From Gemmatimonadota bacterium (GTDB taxonomy: Bacteria > Gemmatimonadota > Gemmatimonadetes > Longimicrobiales > Gaopeijiaceae): DNA of 44,178 nt. Below, piece by piece: positions 17,978-27,500 of this stretch (the first letter of the stretch is position 1; the number at the start of each line of letters is the position of its first letter). The notes under the pieces are model-generated. The model saw only the letters and a program-made list of their open reading frames with translations. It was not told where the DNA came from and made no database searches. The stretch lies in assembly GCA_007121555.1 (NCBI GenBank), contig SKKH01000200.1, forward strand, positions 1 through 44,178, given 5' to 3'. A program made the position numbers and the translations under genes.

Positions 17978-18382
17978 ATGCTGACTCGAGACGACCTGGA
18001 AAGCTACCTCATCCGGATGGATCTGGAGTACGAAGAAATCGCCGAGGGCATGTACCTGGTCCGCAGCCGGGAGGAGCAGTTGCCCATCGTGGTGAACCAC
18101 TCACCTCCCCTGGTGGTGCTTCGCCTCAAGGTCATGGATCTGCCCGAGACCGAATCCTCTCTCGAAGATCTCTACCGGACCCTCCTCCAACTCAACGCCT
18201 CCGACGTGGTCCACGGGGCCTACGGCATCGAGGAGGGGGAGCTCGTTCTGGGGTTGAGCCTCCAGCTTGAATCGCTGGACTACGGCGAGTTCCAGGCGGC
18301 GCTGGAGAGCCTTCAGATGGCGGCTTCCAGCCACGTGGGAACCATCAAGGAACTGCTACCCTCCGCCCCTGTGGGAGGCTGA
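17978..18382 (+). CDS. YbjN-domain protein
   Basis: A small soluble protein of 134 residues with the fold of YbjN/type III secretion chaperone-like proteins: alternating strands and helices, LESYLIRMDLEYEEI at the start and LYRTLLQLN in the middle. Its function is not established. Members are thought to act as chaperone-like or regulatory factors. A strong GGGAGGT lies 6 bases before the ATG. The gene is 3 bases from pspA, so the two are very likely cotranscribed and possibly partners. Signal peptide and membrane helix are absent. Confidence 0.75.
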   Translation: MLTRDDLESYLIRMDLEYEEIAEGMYLVRSREEQLPIVVNHSPPLVVLRLKVMDLPETESSLEDLYRTLLQLNASDVVHGAYGIEEGELVLGLSLQLESLDYGEFQAALESLQMAASSHVGTIKELLPSAPVGG

Positions 18383-18385
18383 ACC

Positions 18386-19261
18386 ATGAGCATCTTCCAG
18401 AAGATCTCCACCCTCTTCCGTTCCAATATCAACGATCTCATCGCCCGGGCCGAGAATCCGGAGAAGATGCTGAACCAGATCATCGTGGATATGCGGGATC
18501 AGCTCTCCAAGGCCAAACGGGAGGTTGCCGCCGCCATCGCCGATGAGCGGAAGCTCCGGGCTCAGGTCGAAGATGAGGCCAAGCAGGCCCGGGACTGGGA
18601 AAAGCGAGCCATGCTCGCCGTCCAGGAGGGACGGGATGACCTGGCCAAACAGGCGTTGCTCCGCCACAAGGAGCACGCGGAGCGGAGTCAGGCCCTGGAA
18701 CAGACCTGGCAGGCCCAGGCTCAGGAGACCGAGAAGCTCAAGGGGTCGCTGAAGCAGCTCAACGACCGGATCGAAGAGGCGAAACGGAAGCGGAACCTCC
18801 TCATTGCCAAGCAGAAGCGAGCCCAGGCCCAGAAGCGGATCCACGAGACCATGTCGGGCCTCTCGGACACCTCGGCATTCGAGGCCTTCAACCGGATGGC
18901 CGAGCGGATCGAGGAGTCGGAGCGCCGGACGCTGGCGGCGGCCGAGGTCTCGGAGTCCCTGACGGGCGACACCCTGGAGGACGAGTTCGCACAGTTGGAG
19001 GCGGGCGGGGGAGACGAGATGGATCAACGCCTCCTGGCACTCAAGCGGGAGATGGGGCTCATCAGCGCCCCCGAAAAGGAGCGCCCCCAGCTTTCGGCCG
19101 GGAAGGGAGCGGAGGAGGACGAGGCCGACGAGGAGCTGGACGCCTCGTTGAACGACGTGAGCGCGTCGGGGGACGCCGGAGTTCGTTCCTCCAGCGACCA
19201 GATACAGGAGGCCGAGCTCCTGGAGGAGTTCGATCGGCTGGAGCGGCGGGACGCCAACTGA
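18386..19261 (+). CDS. pspA: PspA/IM30 (Vipp1) family phage-shock protein
   Basis: ESCRT-III-like membrane-remodelling protein that binds the inner membrane under envelope stress. The N-terminus MSIFQKISTLFRSNINDLI forms the amphipathic helix alpha0, followed by a long coiled coil (about residues 25-190) with the family segment PEKMLNQIIVDM. The C-terminal 60 residues are acidic and less ordered. The 291-residue length is longer than E. coli PspA (222), nearer to other bacterial IM30 proteins with tails. GGGAGG precedes the ATG by 7 bases. No pspB, pspC or pspF is present and I find no sigma-54 site upstream, so regulation differs from E. coli. Confidence 0.92.
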   Translation: MSIFQKISTLFRSNINDLIARAENPEKMLNQIIVDMRDQLSKAKREVAAAIADERKLRAQVEDEAKQARDWEKRAMLAVQEGRDDLAKQALLRHKEHAERSQALEQTWQAQAQETEKLKGSLKQLNDRIEEAKRKRNLLIAKQKRAQAQKRIHETMSGLSDTSAFEAFNRMAERIEESERRTLAAAEVSESLTGDTLEDEFAQLEAGGGDEMDQRLLALKREMGLISAPEKERPQLSAGKGAEEDEADEELDASLNDVSASGDAGVRSSSDQIQEAELLEEFDRLERRDAN

Positions 19262-19314
19262 GAGGGGCTCGCCCTCCGCTCACCATCCAATCCGCACCCG
19301 AGAGGTAGAAGATT

Positions 19315-20181
19315 ATGGAGGACACGGTCTTCCTGAACGGGGAGTTCATGCCCCGTTCCCGAGCCCGGATTTCCCCCGACGACAGGGGATTCCTTTTCGG
19401 CGACGGTCTGTACGAGGTGACGCCCGCCTACGGGGGGCGGTTCCTGGCCATGGACCGGCACCTGGCCCGCCTTCGCCGGGGCTCGGAGACCCTCTCGATC
19501 CCCGTCCCCGAGGGGATCGAGGCGCTTCACATCGAACTCCTCCGCCGGAATCACCTGGAGGAGGCCGAGATGGCCATCGTCTACCTGCAGGTGACGAGGG
19601 GTACGGCACCCCGAAGCCACGCCTTCCCCGACCCTCCGGTCCCCGCCACCGTCTACGCCTGGGCCAAGCCCTTCCAGCGACCGCCCATGGAGGAGTGGGA
19701 GGAGGGATATTCGGCGGTCACCACCCCGGACCGACGATGGACCCGGGCTGATCTGAAAACCGTCCAGCTCCTTCCCCAGGTGCTGGGGCAGCAGGCGGCT
19801 CGGGAAGCCGGTGCCACCGACGCGCTCCTGGTGAAGGACGGAATCGCGTTGGAGGGTGCCCACAACAACGTCTTCTTCGTGTTCGGGGAGTTACTGGTGA
19901 CCCATCCGGCCTCGAATCAGATCCTCCCGGGGATCACCCGGGAAATCGTACTCGAGCTGGCTCGGGAGGAAGGCATCCCGGTGGAGGAGCGAGCCGTGCC
20001 CCTGGAGGAGGCGAAATGCGCCTCGGAGATGTTCTACACGGGCACCACGACCGAGGTGAGACCCACCGTCCGCCTCGACGGGAAGCCGGTGGGTGACGGT
20101 GGCGTGGGGCCGGTGACCCGTCGGCTTCACCAGGCCTTCCTCGGCCGGATCAGCCGAGAGTGCGGCCTGGCCCCGGTGTGA
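19315..20181 (+). CDS. Class IV aminotransferase, probably D-amino-acid transaminase
   Basis: A PLP enzyme of fold type IV, 288 residues. The catalytic lysine is K148 in DLKTVQLLPQVL, and cofactor phosphate contacts lie in the ILPGITR loop and the TGTTTEV segment. The segment VTRGTAPRSHAFP (93-105) carries the R-x-H pattern typical of D-alanine transaminases and is not typical of IlvE, so D-alanine/D-glutamate interconversion is the best call. Aminodeoxychorismate lyase is less likely. AGAGG precedes the ATG by 9 bases. It could supply or recycle D-amino acids of peptidoglycan, which fits the salvage genes 1 kb downstream. Confidence 0.8.
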   Translation: MEDTVFLNGEFMPRSRARISPDDRGFLFGDGLYEVTPAYGGRFLAMDRHLARLRRGSETLSIPVPEGIEALHIELLRRNHLEEAEMAIVYLQVTRGTAPRSHAFPDPPVPATVYAWAKPFQRPPMEEWEEGYSAVTTPDRRWTRADLKTVQLLPQVLGQQAAREAGATDALLVKDGIALEGAHNNVFFVFGELLVTHPASNQILPGITREIVLELAREEGIPVEERAVPLEEAKCASEMFYTGTTTEVRPTVRLDGKPVGDGGVGPVTRRLHQAFLGRISRECGLAPV

Positions 20182-20221
20182 GCCCCCTGTCCCCTGCGCG
20201 TCGGTCTTCGGGAGGACTTCC

Positions 20222-21028
20222 ATGAGGAAGAGACCAGCCATCGGCCCCCTCCTCCTGCTTCTGGGGATGGCCCTGGTGGCGAGCCATTCGGCTCCCGCGC
20301 CGCTGGCCGGGCAGTCCTCCTCCGAGGATCGGAAGGTGGTGGCGGTGCTCTACTTCGAGAACCACACCGGGGTCGAACGGTTTGAGCCCCTCGGAAAGGG
20401 GCTGGCCGAGATGCTCATCACCGATCTGTCGGGCATCGGGAGCCTTCGCCTGGTGGAACGAGCCCGGCTCCAGGACCTGATCGACGAGCAGCAGTTGAGC
20501 CGGAGCGATTATTCCAACCCCGACACCGCCCTGGAGATCGGGCGTGTGTTGGCGGCCGAGTACGTGATCACGGGATCGGTCGTGGGCGTGGAACCCGAGG
20601 TTCGGGTGGACAGCCGTCTCATCCACACCGAGACCGCGGAGATCCTCCAGACCGCCTCCGCCGCCGGAACGGAAGACCGCTTCTTCACCATCCAGGAGGA
20701 ACTCTCCGTGGCCCTGGTGGAGGGGCTGGAGATCGCGTTCAGCGATCAGGAGAGGGAGGAGTACGAGCGTCACCGGGAGCGGAACCGGATTCAGGACGCG
20801 GAGACGGCGGTGGCCTACTCCCAGGCTCTGGACGAGTACGACCGGGGCAACTACGTGGAAGCCCTGGAGAAGATCGCCTTCGTCGCCCGGCGGGCCCCTG
20901 CGTCCACCATGGTCGAGCTGACCTACGAGCGAATCCGCGACGATGCGGAGGAGGCGGCGCAGGATGAGGCCGAGTCCAGGGTCCGGGGCTTCCTGCGAGG
21001 GCTCATTCCCGGGGGCGACGAGCGCTGA
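20222..21028 (+). CDS. CsgG/FlgO-like secreted protein
   Basis: A 268-residue exported protein with a signal peptide (about 1-30, LLLLLGMALVASHS...LAGQ). A CsgG-like domain follows (about 36-180), with VVAVLYFENHTG, LAEMLITDLSGIGSLRLVER and AAEYVITGSVVG, the pattern shared by CsgG, FlgO and TolB-N. The C-terminal part (about 190-255) looks helical and TPR-like. No lipobox cysteine is visible, unlike true CsgG, and no csgE, csgF or curlin gene is nearby. A curli secretion channel is therefore not supported. Related proteins are described as penicillin-binding-protein activator LpoB-like or flagellar FlgO-like. Ribosome site GGAGG lies 6 bases upstream. Confidence 0.7.
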   Translation: MRKRPAIGPLLLLLGMALVASHSAPAPLAGQSSSEDRKVVAVLYFENHTGVERFEPLGKGLAEMLITDLSGIGSLRLVERARLQDLIDEQQLSRSDYSNPDTALEIGRVLAAEYVITGSVVGVEPEVRVDSRLIHTETAEILQTASAAGTEDRFFTIQEELSVALVEGLEIAFSDQEREEYERHRERNRIQDAETAVAYSQALDEYDRGNYVEALEKIAFVARRAPASTMVELTYERIRDDAEEAAQDEAESRVRGFLRGLIPGGDER

Positions 21029-21034
21029 CGGGTG

Positions 21035-21047
21035 ATCGGTCCCCGAT
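21035..21047. terminator. Short hairpin between convergent genes
   Basis: ATCGG-TCC-CCGAT, a 5-bp stem with a 3-base loop, fills the 25-base gap between the csgG-like gene and the convergent namZ-like gene. It lacks a T tract, so a bidirectional terminator role is only suggested by position. Confidence 0.3.
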
Positions 21048-21053
21048 GGATCC

Positions 21054-22346
21054 TCAGTCGTAGAGCAGCGCCGGTTCCCTGAGCGCCCTGAAGTCGTCCA
21101 GCTCGGCGTCCCACCCGGCGGTCAGCTCCTCGATGCTCCGCCCCTCCTCGATGCCCACCCGGAGTCGGTCCGTTCCAGCCAGCCGGTCGAAGTGCGTGCT
21201 CCGCCAACTCCACCGCTCCCCGGACAGGGCTCGGCTTTCCATGAGCAGGGCCACCCCGGTGCGGGCCGGGTCATAGACATCCGCGTCCAACACCCGCAGT
21301 CGAACCCCCTCCACCTCCTCGCCGTCGAACTTCCCGTCGCCGGGGTTTCGCGGCGTGAACCGGACGGGCTCCACGGCCACTCCCGGAAGGGCGTGCGCCT
21401 CCATCCTCCGGGCCAGCTCGGCACCGTCGAGCCAGGGAGCGCCGATCTGCTGGAAGGCCCGCTCCGTCCCCCGGGCCACCGAGAGGTTCGTGCCCTCGAA
21501 CAGGCAGGTGCCGGGGTAGTGGAGCGCGCTTTCCAGGTCGGGCATGTTGGGCGACGGCGGGAGCCAGGGGAGATCCGTGTCGGAAAAGAGCTGGCTGCGC
21601 TCCCAACCCCGGAGGGGAGCGACCCGGAGATCCGCCTCGATCTCGAGGGCGTTCCGGTAGAAGCGGGCCAACTCCCCGGCGGTCATTCCGTGGCGCATGG
21701 GGATGCGGTAGAGTCCCACGAACGAAGCGAACTCCGGATCCAGGACGTTGCCCTGGACGAGGTGGCCTCCGATGGCGTTGGGACGATCCAGCACCACGAA
21801 GGGAATCCCCACCTCTCCCGCGGCCTCCATGGCCAGTCCCATGGTGTAGATATAGGTGTAGTATCGGGTGCCGATGTCCTGGATGTCGAAGAGGAGGACC
21901 TCCACTCCCTCCAGCATCTCGGGGGTGGGCTTCCGGGTGTCGCCGTAGAGGGAGTGGACCGGCAGTCCGGTGGTCTCATCCACCGAGTGGTCCACCAGCT
22001 CCCCCGCCTCGGCGGTCCCCCGGATCCCGTGTTCAGGCGAATACAGGGCCACGAGCTCCACCTCGGGATGTTCGTGAAGACGGTCGATGGTGGACACGCC
22101 CGCGGCGTCGATCCCCGTGTGGTTGGTGACGAGCCCGGCTCTCCGGCCCGCCACCAGGTGTATGGAATCAGAAAGCAGAACGTGGATGCCGGGCTCCACC
22201 TGAAGCGGGGTGTCGGTGGTGGCCTCGCTGGCCTCCCCGGCGGGAGAGCATCCCATGATGAAGCTCGAGAGGAGGGTCATGCCGACGACAGTCCAGATCG
22301 ACGGGTCTCCCCTCCATGGGGTCCAGGATTGTCGCTTCATGGGCAT
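21054..22346 (-). CDS. NamZ-like exo-beta-N-acetylmuramidase lipoprotein (DUF1343, GH171)
   Basis: Predicted exo-acting glycosidase that removes MurNAc from non-reducing ends of peptidoglycan. The 430 residues start with a signal sequence whose likely acylated cysteine is C33 (IMGC). The DUF1343 blocks follow: VTNHTGID, YSPEHGIRG, TGLPVHSLYG, DIQDIGTRYYTYIYTM, VVLDRPNAIGG, MRHGMTAGELA, LPWLPPSPNMP and FEGTNLSVARGT. In Bacillus subtilis NamZ acts in sequence with NagZ. Here it is divergent from nagZ across a 160-base region containing a nested inverted repeat. AAGG lies 7 bases before the chosen ATG. A second ATG two codons later is possible. Confidence 0.9.
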   Translation of the reverse strand: MPMKRQSWTPWRGDPSIWTVVGMTLLSSFIMGCSPAGEASEATTDTPLQVEPGIHVLLSDSIHLVAGRRAGLVTNHTGIDAAGVSTIDRLHEHPEVELVALYSPEHGIRGTAEAGELVDHSVDETTGLPVHSLYGDTRKPTPEMLEGVEVLLFDIQDIGTRYYTYIYTMGLAMEAAGEVGIPFVVLDRPNAIGGHLVQGNVLDPEFASFVGLYRIPMRHGMTAGELARFYRNALEIEADLRVAPLRGWERSQLFSDTDLPWLPPSPNMPDLESALHYPGTCLFEGTNLSVARGTERAFQQIGAPWLDGAELARRMEAHALPGVAVEPVRFTPRNPGDGKFDGEEVEGVRLRVLDADVYDPARTGVALLMESRALSGERWSWRSTHFDRLAGTDRLRVGIEEGRSIEELTAGWDAELDDFRALREPALLYD

Positions 22347-22385
22347 CGTTCTACCTTGCCGCCTTCAGCGGCTCGTCCATGCGGT

Positions 22386-22437
22386 TTCGAGATTCATCGG
22401 GCTTCCGGCCAGCCACGGCGGGCCGGACCGACTCGAA
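22386..22437. repeat. Nested inverted repeat between namZ and nagZ
   Basis: Outer arms TTCGAG (22386-22391) and CTCGAA (22432-22437) enclose inner arms TCCGGCC (22404-22410) and GGCCGGA (22421-22427) with a 10-base centre. All pairs are perfect. The element lies in the divergent promoter region of the two hydrolase genes, where an operator controlling both would be expected. It could also be a hairpin in the namZ or nagZ leader. Confidence 0.4.
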
Positions 22438-22506
22438 GCTCACGCCGCTCCTCGCCCGGGTCAACGACGGCTCACCCGGCTCTACACCACACCCGGTCGT
22501 TCTGGC

Positions 22507-24549
22507 ATGCTCGGATCTTTTCTCCGCGGGATTCCCCTGGTCGTGATCCTCCTCTTCTGGACCACCGGGGGCTCGGGGTGCGCCTCCCCTCCGGCCGATC
22601 CTCCTCCCCCCGCCTCCGCTCCCGGGGATCCGGATCCGGAGTCGCCAGAGAGCGATCCTCCCGGCGACACCGCGGTGGCGGTCCCGGACCGGGATGCGGT
22701 CCAGCCTGGTGACCGGATCCCCACGGATTGGATCGAAGAGGAGGTTCCGGGTCGGGAGCGGGCCGGTGGCGCCTCGCCGTCTGCCCCCCTGGCCGACCCT
22801 CCTCCCTGGACCCACACCGAAGCCGGGGCGTGGAGCGAGGCCGCACTCGCCTCGATGAGCCTGCGTCAGAAGGTGGGGCAGATGATCATGCCCTGGGTCA
22901 TGGGAGACTTTTCACCCGAGGGGAGTCAGGGCTTCGACCGGATCACCCGCCTCATCGAGGAGCAGGAGATCGGGGGCGTCATCATCTCGGTGGGGACGCC
23001 CATGGATGTGGCCGCGAAGCTCAACGCCCTGCAGCGGCGCTCGGTCCTCCCCCTCCTGGTGGCCGCCGACCTGGAGACGGGAGCCGGATTCCGGATGCGA
23101 GGAGCCATTCACCTCCCCGGTGTCCATGACCTGGGAGGCGCCACCACCTTTCCCTCGCTCATGGCGCTGGGCGCTGCAGACGACCCGGCGCTGGCCTATG
23201 AGGTGGGCCGGATCACCGCACTGGAGGCCCGGGCCGTGGGGGTTCACGTGCCCTTCGCTCCGGTCCTGGATGTGAACTCCAACCCCGACAATCCCATCAT
23301 CAACACCCGATCCTTCGGTGAGGACCCGGAGCGGGTGGGACAGCTGGGGGTGTGCTTCATTCGCGGGATGCAGGAACACGGCGCTCTGGCCACCGGGAAG
23401 CACTTCCCGGGCCATGGCGACACGGAGACGGACTCCCACCTGGCCCTTCCCGTCATCAACTCGGATCGGGACCGGCTGGACCGGATCGAGCTGGCCCCAT
23501 TCCGGACGGCGTTGGAGGCGGGGATGGGCGCCATCATGACCGCGCATATCGCCATCCCCGAGCTCACCGGAGATCCCCGCCTCCCGGCGACCCTGTCGAA
23601 CCGGGTCCTCACCTCGCTCCTGCGGGACAGCTGGGGATTTCAGGGTCTCGTCTTCACCGACGCCATGGACATGAACGCCATCGACCGACTCTACGGCCGC
23701 GACGAGGCCGTGGTCCGGGCGGTGGAGGCCGGGGCCGACGTGATCCTCATGCCCCCGGCGCCGGATCGGGCCATCCGGGCCGTGGTGGACGCCGTCCTCT
23801 CGGGCCGCATCGACGAAGCGCGCATCGACGCCTCGGTACGCCGGATCCTGGCGACGAAGGAGCAGATGGGGCTTCACCGGGAACGCACCGTCTCCCTCGA
23901 TGAGGTCCACCGGCGGGTGGGCATCCCTGCGCACACCAGGGTGGCTCGAGAAGCGGCGGAACGTTCCCTCACCCTGCTCAAGAACGAGGGCGGGATCCTC
24001 CCTCTTCGGGGCACTCGCTCTGCCGACGTGGTCTCGGTGACCTACCGACGACAGAACGACCTCATGGGAGGGCGGGCCTTCAACGCTCGACTGCGCCAGA
24101 CATATCCGGGGCTCGACACCCACACCGTGGGAAGGGATACGCGGAGCGAAGAGTACGCCCGCCTTCTGGCCCGGGCCCGCCGTGCCGACCTGGTGGTGGT
24201 GTCGCTTCACGTTGCGGCGGTGTCGTACGCCGGGAGCGTGGCCATTCCGGAGGATGCGGCCGACTTCGTGAAGAGCCTGGCCCGGGAGGGGATCTCCCAT
24301 GTGGTGGTCTCCTTCGGCAATCCCTACCTGCTCCGCGAGTTCCCCGACGCCAGAAGCTACCTCCTGGCCTGGGGCGGATCCGATGAGAGCCAACGGGCCG
24401 CGGCCGGCGCCCTCTTCGGCGAGATCCCCATCCGGGGCCGGACACCCACCCGGATCCCTCCGGGCTTCGGGATCGGCGAGGGGATTCGATTGGGCGGTGG
24501 GCTCGCGGCGGCGTCCTCCTACGGAGAGGGTCGGGTATGCGGACCGTGA
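22507..24549 (+). CDS. nagZ: NagZ-type GH3 beta-N-acetylglucosaminidase lipoprotein
   Basis: Retaining glycosidase that releases GlcNAc from peptidoglycan fragments. From ATG 22507 it has 680 residues: signal sequence with likely acylation at C25 (GSGC), a Pro/Asp-rich spacer (about 27-110), the GH3 barrel and a second alpha/beta domain (about 460-680) as in the two-domain Bacillus enzyme. K298-H begins KHFPGHGDT, the NagZ Asp-His acid/base dyad is D309-S-H311 and the nucleophile is D385 in FTDAMDM. The frame is open back into the intergenic region, but the lipoprotein start fits 22507. It overlaps the next gene by 13 bases. Confidence 0.92.
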   Translation: MLGSFLRGIPLVVILLFWTTGGSGCASPPADPPPPASAPGDPDPESPESDPPGDTAVAVPDRDAVQPGDRIPTDWIEEEVPGRERAGGASPSAPLADPPPWTHTEAGAWSEAALASMSLRQKVGQMIMPWVMGDFSPEGSQGFDRITRLIEEQEIGGVIISVGTPMDVAAKLNALQRRSVLPLLVAADLETGAGFRMRGAIHLPGVHDLGGATTFPSLMALGAADDPALAYEVGRITALEARAVGVHVPFAPVLDVNSNPDNPIINTRSFGEDPERVGQLGVCFIRGMQEHGALATGKHFPGHGDTETDSHLALPVINSDRDRLDRIELAPFRTALEAGMGAIMTAHIAIPELTGDPRLPATLSNRVLTSLLRDSWGFQGLVFTDAMDMNAIDRLYGRDEAVVRAVEAGADVILMPPAPDRAIRAVVDAVLSGRIDEARIDASVRRILATKEQMGLHRERTVSLDEVHRRVGIPAHTRVAREAAERSLTLLKNEGGILPLRGTRSADVVSVTYRRQNDLMGGRAFNARLRQTYPGLDTHTVGRDTRSEEYARLLARARRADLVVVSLHVAAVSYAGSVAIPEDAADFVKSLAREGISHVVVSFGNPYLLREFPDARSYLLAWGGSDESQRAAAGALFGEIPIRGRTPTRIPPGFGIGEGIRLGGGLAAASSYGEGRVCGP

Positions 24550-27500
24550 ACGTCCTTCAGAGGTACCGGAGCTTCCGACCTGAAGCGGGACCCAGCTCCA
24601 GGCAGGGGAAGGGAAGGGATCGGTTCCCGATTCTTCTGGGCGCCGGATGGCGAGCGGGACTGCTGGTCGGGATCCTGACGGTGCTGGTGGCATGTCGCGC
24701 CCCCGCCGATCCTCCGCCTTCCGTCCCTCCCGCCCCGGCGGTTCTCACGCCTGTGCTCCTGAGCGAACCCGACCACGAGGGTCGGGTCTGGGTGGAGGAG
24801 ACCCTGGAGTCCCTCAGTCTGCGGGAGGCGGTGGGTCAACTCGTCTTCCCCTGGATCTCCGGCTCGTACGCCGCGCACGACGACCCCGAGTTCCTGGAGG
24901 CGGCGGGGTGGGTGGAGGAGGAGGGGATCGGAGGTGTGGTCATCTCCATCGGCACGCCCCTGGCCTACGCGACCAAGCTCAACGCCCTCCAGGATCGGGC
25001 CCGGGTCCCCCTCCTGGTCACCTCGGACTTCGAGCAGGGTGGGCCGGGGATGCGCATTGCGCACACCTATGCGCTTCCCACTCTCCTTCCCCAGGGCGGG
25101 GGCACGAGCTTTCCCCCGACCATGGGGTTCGGGGCCGTGGGGGACGTGGGCCTGGTGGAGCGCTTCGGCGAGGTCACGGCTCGCGAAGCCCGGGCGGTGG
25201 GGGTCCACGTGATCTTCGCTCCGGTGGTCGACGTGAACTCCAATCCGGAGAACCCCATCATCAACACCCGGGCCTTCGGTGAGGACCCGGGCGAGGTGGG
25301 TCGACTGGGGGCCGCGTTCATCCGGGGGGCCCGACAGGGGGGTGCCATGAGCACGGCCAAGCACTTTCCCGGCCACGGCGATACCCGGGTGGACTCGCAC
25401 CTCACCCTCCCCGAGATCTCCGCCGACAGGGAGCGCCTGGACCAGGTGGAGCTCCCTCCCTTCCAGGACGCCATGACGGCCGGGGTCGACGGGATCATGA
25501 CGGCCCACGTGTCGGTGCCGGGCGTGCTGGGACCCGGCGCACCTCCGGCCACCCTGGCGCCGGAGTTCATGACCGGCATCCTCCGCGATGAGATGGGCTT
25601 CTCGGGTCTGCTCTTCACCGACGCGCTCCGGATGGGCGCCATCACGGAGGGATACGGGGCCGGCGAGGCCGCCGTCCTGGCCTTCGAGGCCGGAGCCGAC
25701 GTGATCGTGATTCCCGCCAGCGTGCCCGGCGCGGTCGAGGCCATGACCGAGGCGGTGGAGACGGGTCGGATCTCCCGGGACCGCCTGGACGCGTCGGTCC
25801 GGAGAGTGCTGGAGGCCAAGGCCCGGGCCGGACTCCATCGTCAGCGCAGAGTGGACCTGGAGGGTGTGACCCGAGTGGTGGGCCAGGCCGCCCATCGGGA
25901 GCTGGCCCACGAAGCCGCGGCCCGATCCATGACCCTCGTCCGGGACCGGGATCGCCTCCTGCCCCCGGACCCGGAGGCAGGTGACCGCATTCTCTCGGTC
26001 ACCTGGGCCGAGTCCGACGACCTCACCGCAGGGCGGGAGTTCGACGCCGTTCTGGGCGGACTCATCCCCGGCGCCGTCCGGCCCGTGCGGGTGGGTCCGG
26101 ATACGAGCCCTGAGCGCTGGGCCAGCCTTCTGGAGGAGGTCCGGGAGGTGGACCGGGTCCTCCTGGGGGTCTATCTGCCCCCCAGGGCCGGGGCGGGCTC
26201 GGTGGCCCTCCCAGACGAGCTCCAGGACTTCGCCGGCCGGGCGGACCAGTTGAATCCCCTTGTCCTCATCTCCTTCGGGAACCCCTACCTGCTGACGGCG
26301 CTCCCCCAGGTGGGCACCTACCTGGTGGCGTGGGGCGACCGGGAGGTGAGTCAGCGGGCCGCCGCGCGGGCCGTCACCGGGGCCGCGCCCCTCTCCGGCC
26401 GGCTTCCCATCTCCATTCCCCCCCTCCATGACCGGGGTGAGGGCATCGAACGGGCCGCCGACCCCATCATGGCGGCCCGGGCCGAGGAGAGGGGAGACGC
26501 CCTGGATGAGGCCGGGCTCCTCCGTGGGGACGACCCCGGTGGGCCGGAAACGCCTCCAGACGAGGATCCCGACCCACCCCCGTCCGGAGAGGAGCCCGGA
26601 CCCCCGGGAGACGAAGGACTTCCTGGAGCCGCGATCCTCCCGCCCCCGGCCGCTGGGCCTCCCCCCCCGGCGGGTTGGTTGGATCTTCCCCACTCGCCCC
26701 TCGAGGTCGACCCCCACGAGGTGGGAATGAACCCGGTGGCGCTGGCGGAGCTGGATGCCCTGATCCTCCAGGCCATCGCCGACTCGGTGGCGCCGGGGGT
26801 GGGGCTGGCGGTGGGGCGGGGGGGACGCCTCGTCCGCCTCCGGGGATACGGGTTCGTGGACTGGGCGCCAGGAAGCCCCGCCGTGACGCCCCATACCCTC
26901 TTCGATCTCGCCTCTCTCACCAAGGTGGTGGGGACCACCGCCGGGATCATGACCCTGGTCCAGGATGGTCGGCTGGACCTGGACGACCGGGTGGTGGACC
27001 ACCTTCCCGAGTTCGCCCGAGGCGACTCCAGAAAGGCCCAGGTGACGCTTCGGGACCTCCTCCTCCATCGGGGGGGATTGCCAGCCTACCGAAGATTCTT
27101 TCTGGACCTCCAGGGAGAGGAGGCCCTGAAGGAGGCGATCTGGGATCTCTCACTGGAATCGGCCCCCCAAAGCCAGACGACCTATTCGGACATCGGGTTC
27201 ATCACCCTGGCCTGGGTGGTCGAAGCGGTGGCGGGCGAGTCCTTCGAGAGGTTCCTGCAGGCCAGGGTGTTCGGCCCCCTGGGCATGGACGACACCCTCT
27301 TCAACCCCCCGCTCCAGCTCCATCCCCGGACGGCGCCCACCGAGGTGGATCTGGAGCGGCGGCGGCGACACCTCAGGGGAGAGGTCCACGACGAGAACGC
27401 CTGGGTCGCCGGCGGGGTGGCGGGACACGCCGGGCTCTTCTCCACTCTCGCGGACCTGGCGGTCTTCGCCGAGCTGATGGTCCGGGGTGGTGGGTTGGGG

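Noticed and set aside
20222-21028. Curli secretion system based on the CsgG-like protein
   Set aside because: No acylated cysteine and no csgA, csgB, csgE or csgF nearby; only the domain similarity is kept.
24666-24720. Reading the GH3-S12 protein as a true secreted beta-lactamase resistance gene
   Set aside because: The S12 motifs are equally those of D,D-peptidases and esterases, and the GH3 fusion and neighbours point to peptidoglycan processing.
24519-27068. Very long open frame (849 codons) on the minus strand opposite the GH3-S12 gene; similar ones opposite omp85 (6819-8978), uvrA (14723-16873) and ffh-rpsP (41560-43845)
   Set aside because: These mirror real genes in GC-rich DNA where stop codons are rare. 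Their proteins are low-complexity, rich in His/Gly/Arg/Pro, with no recognisable domain.
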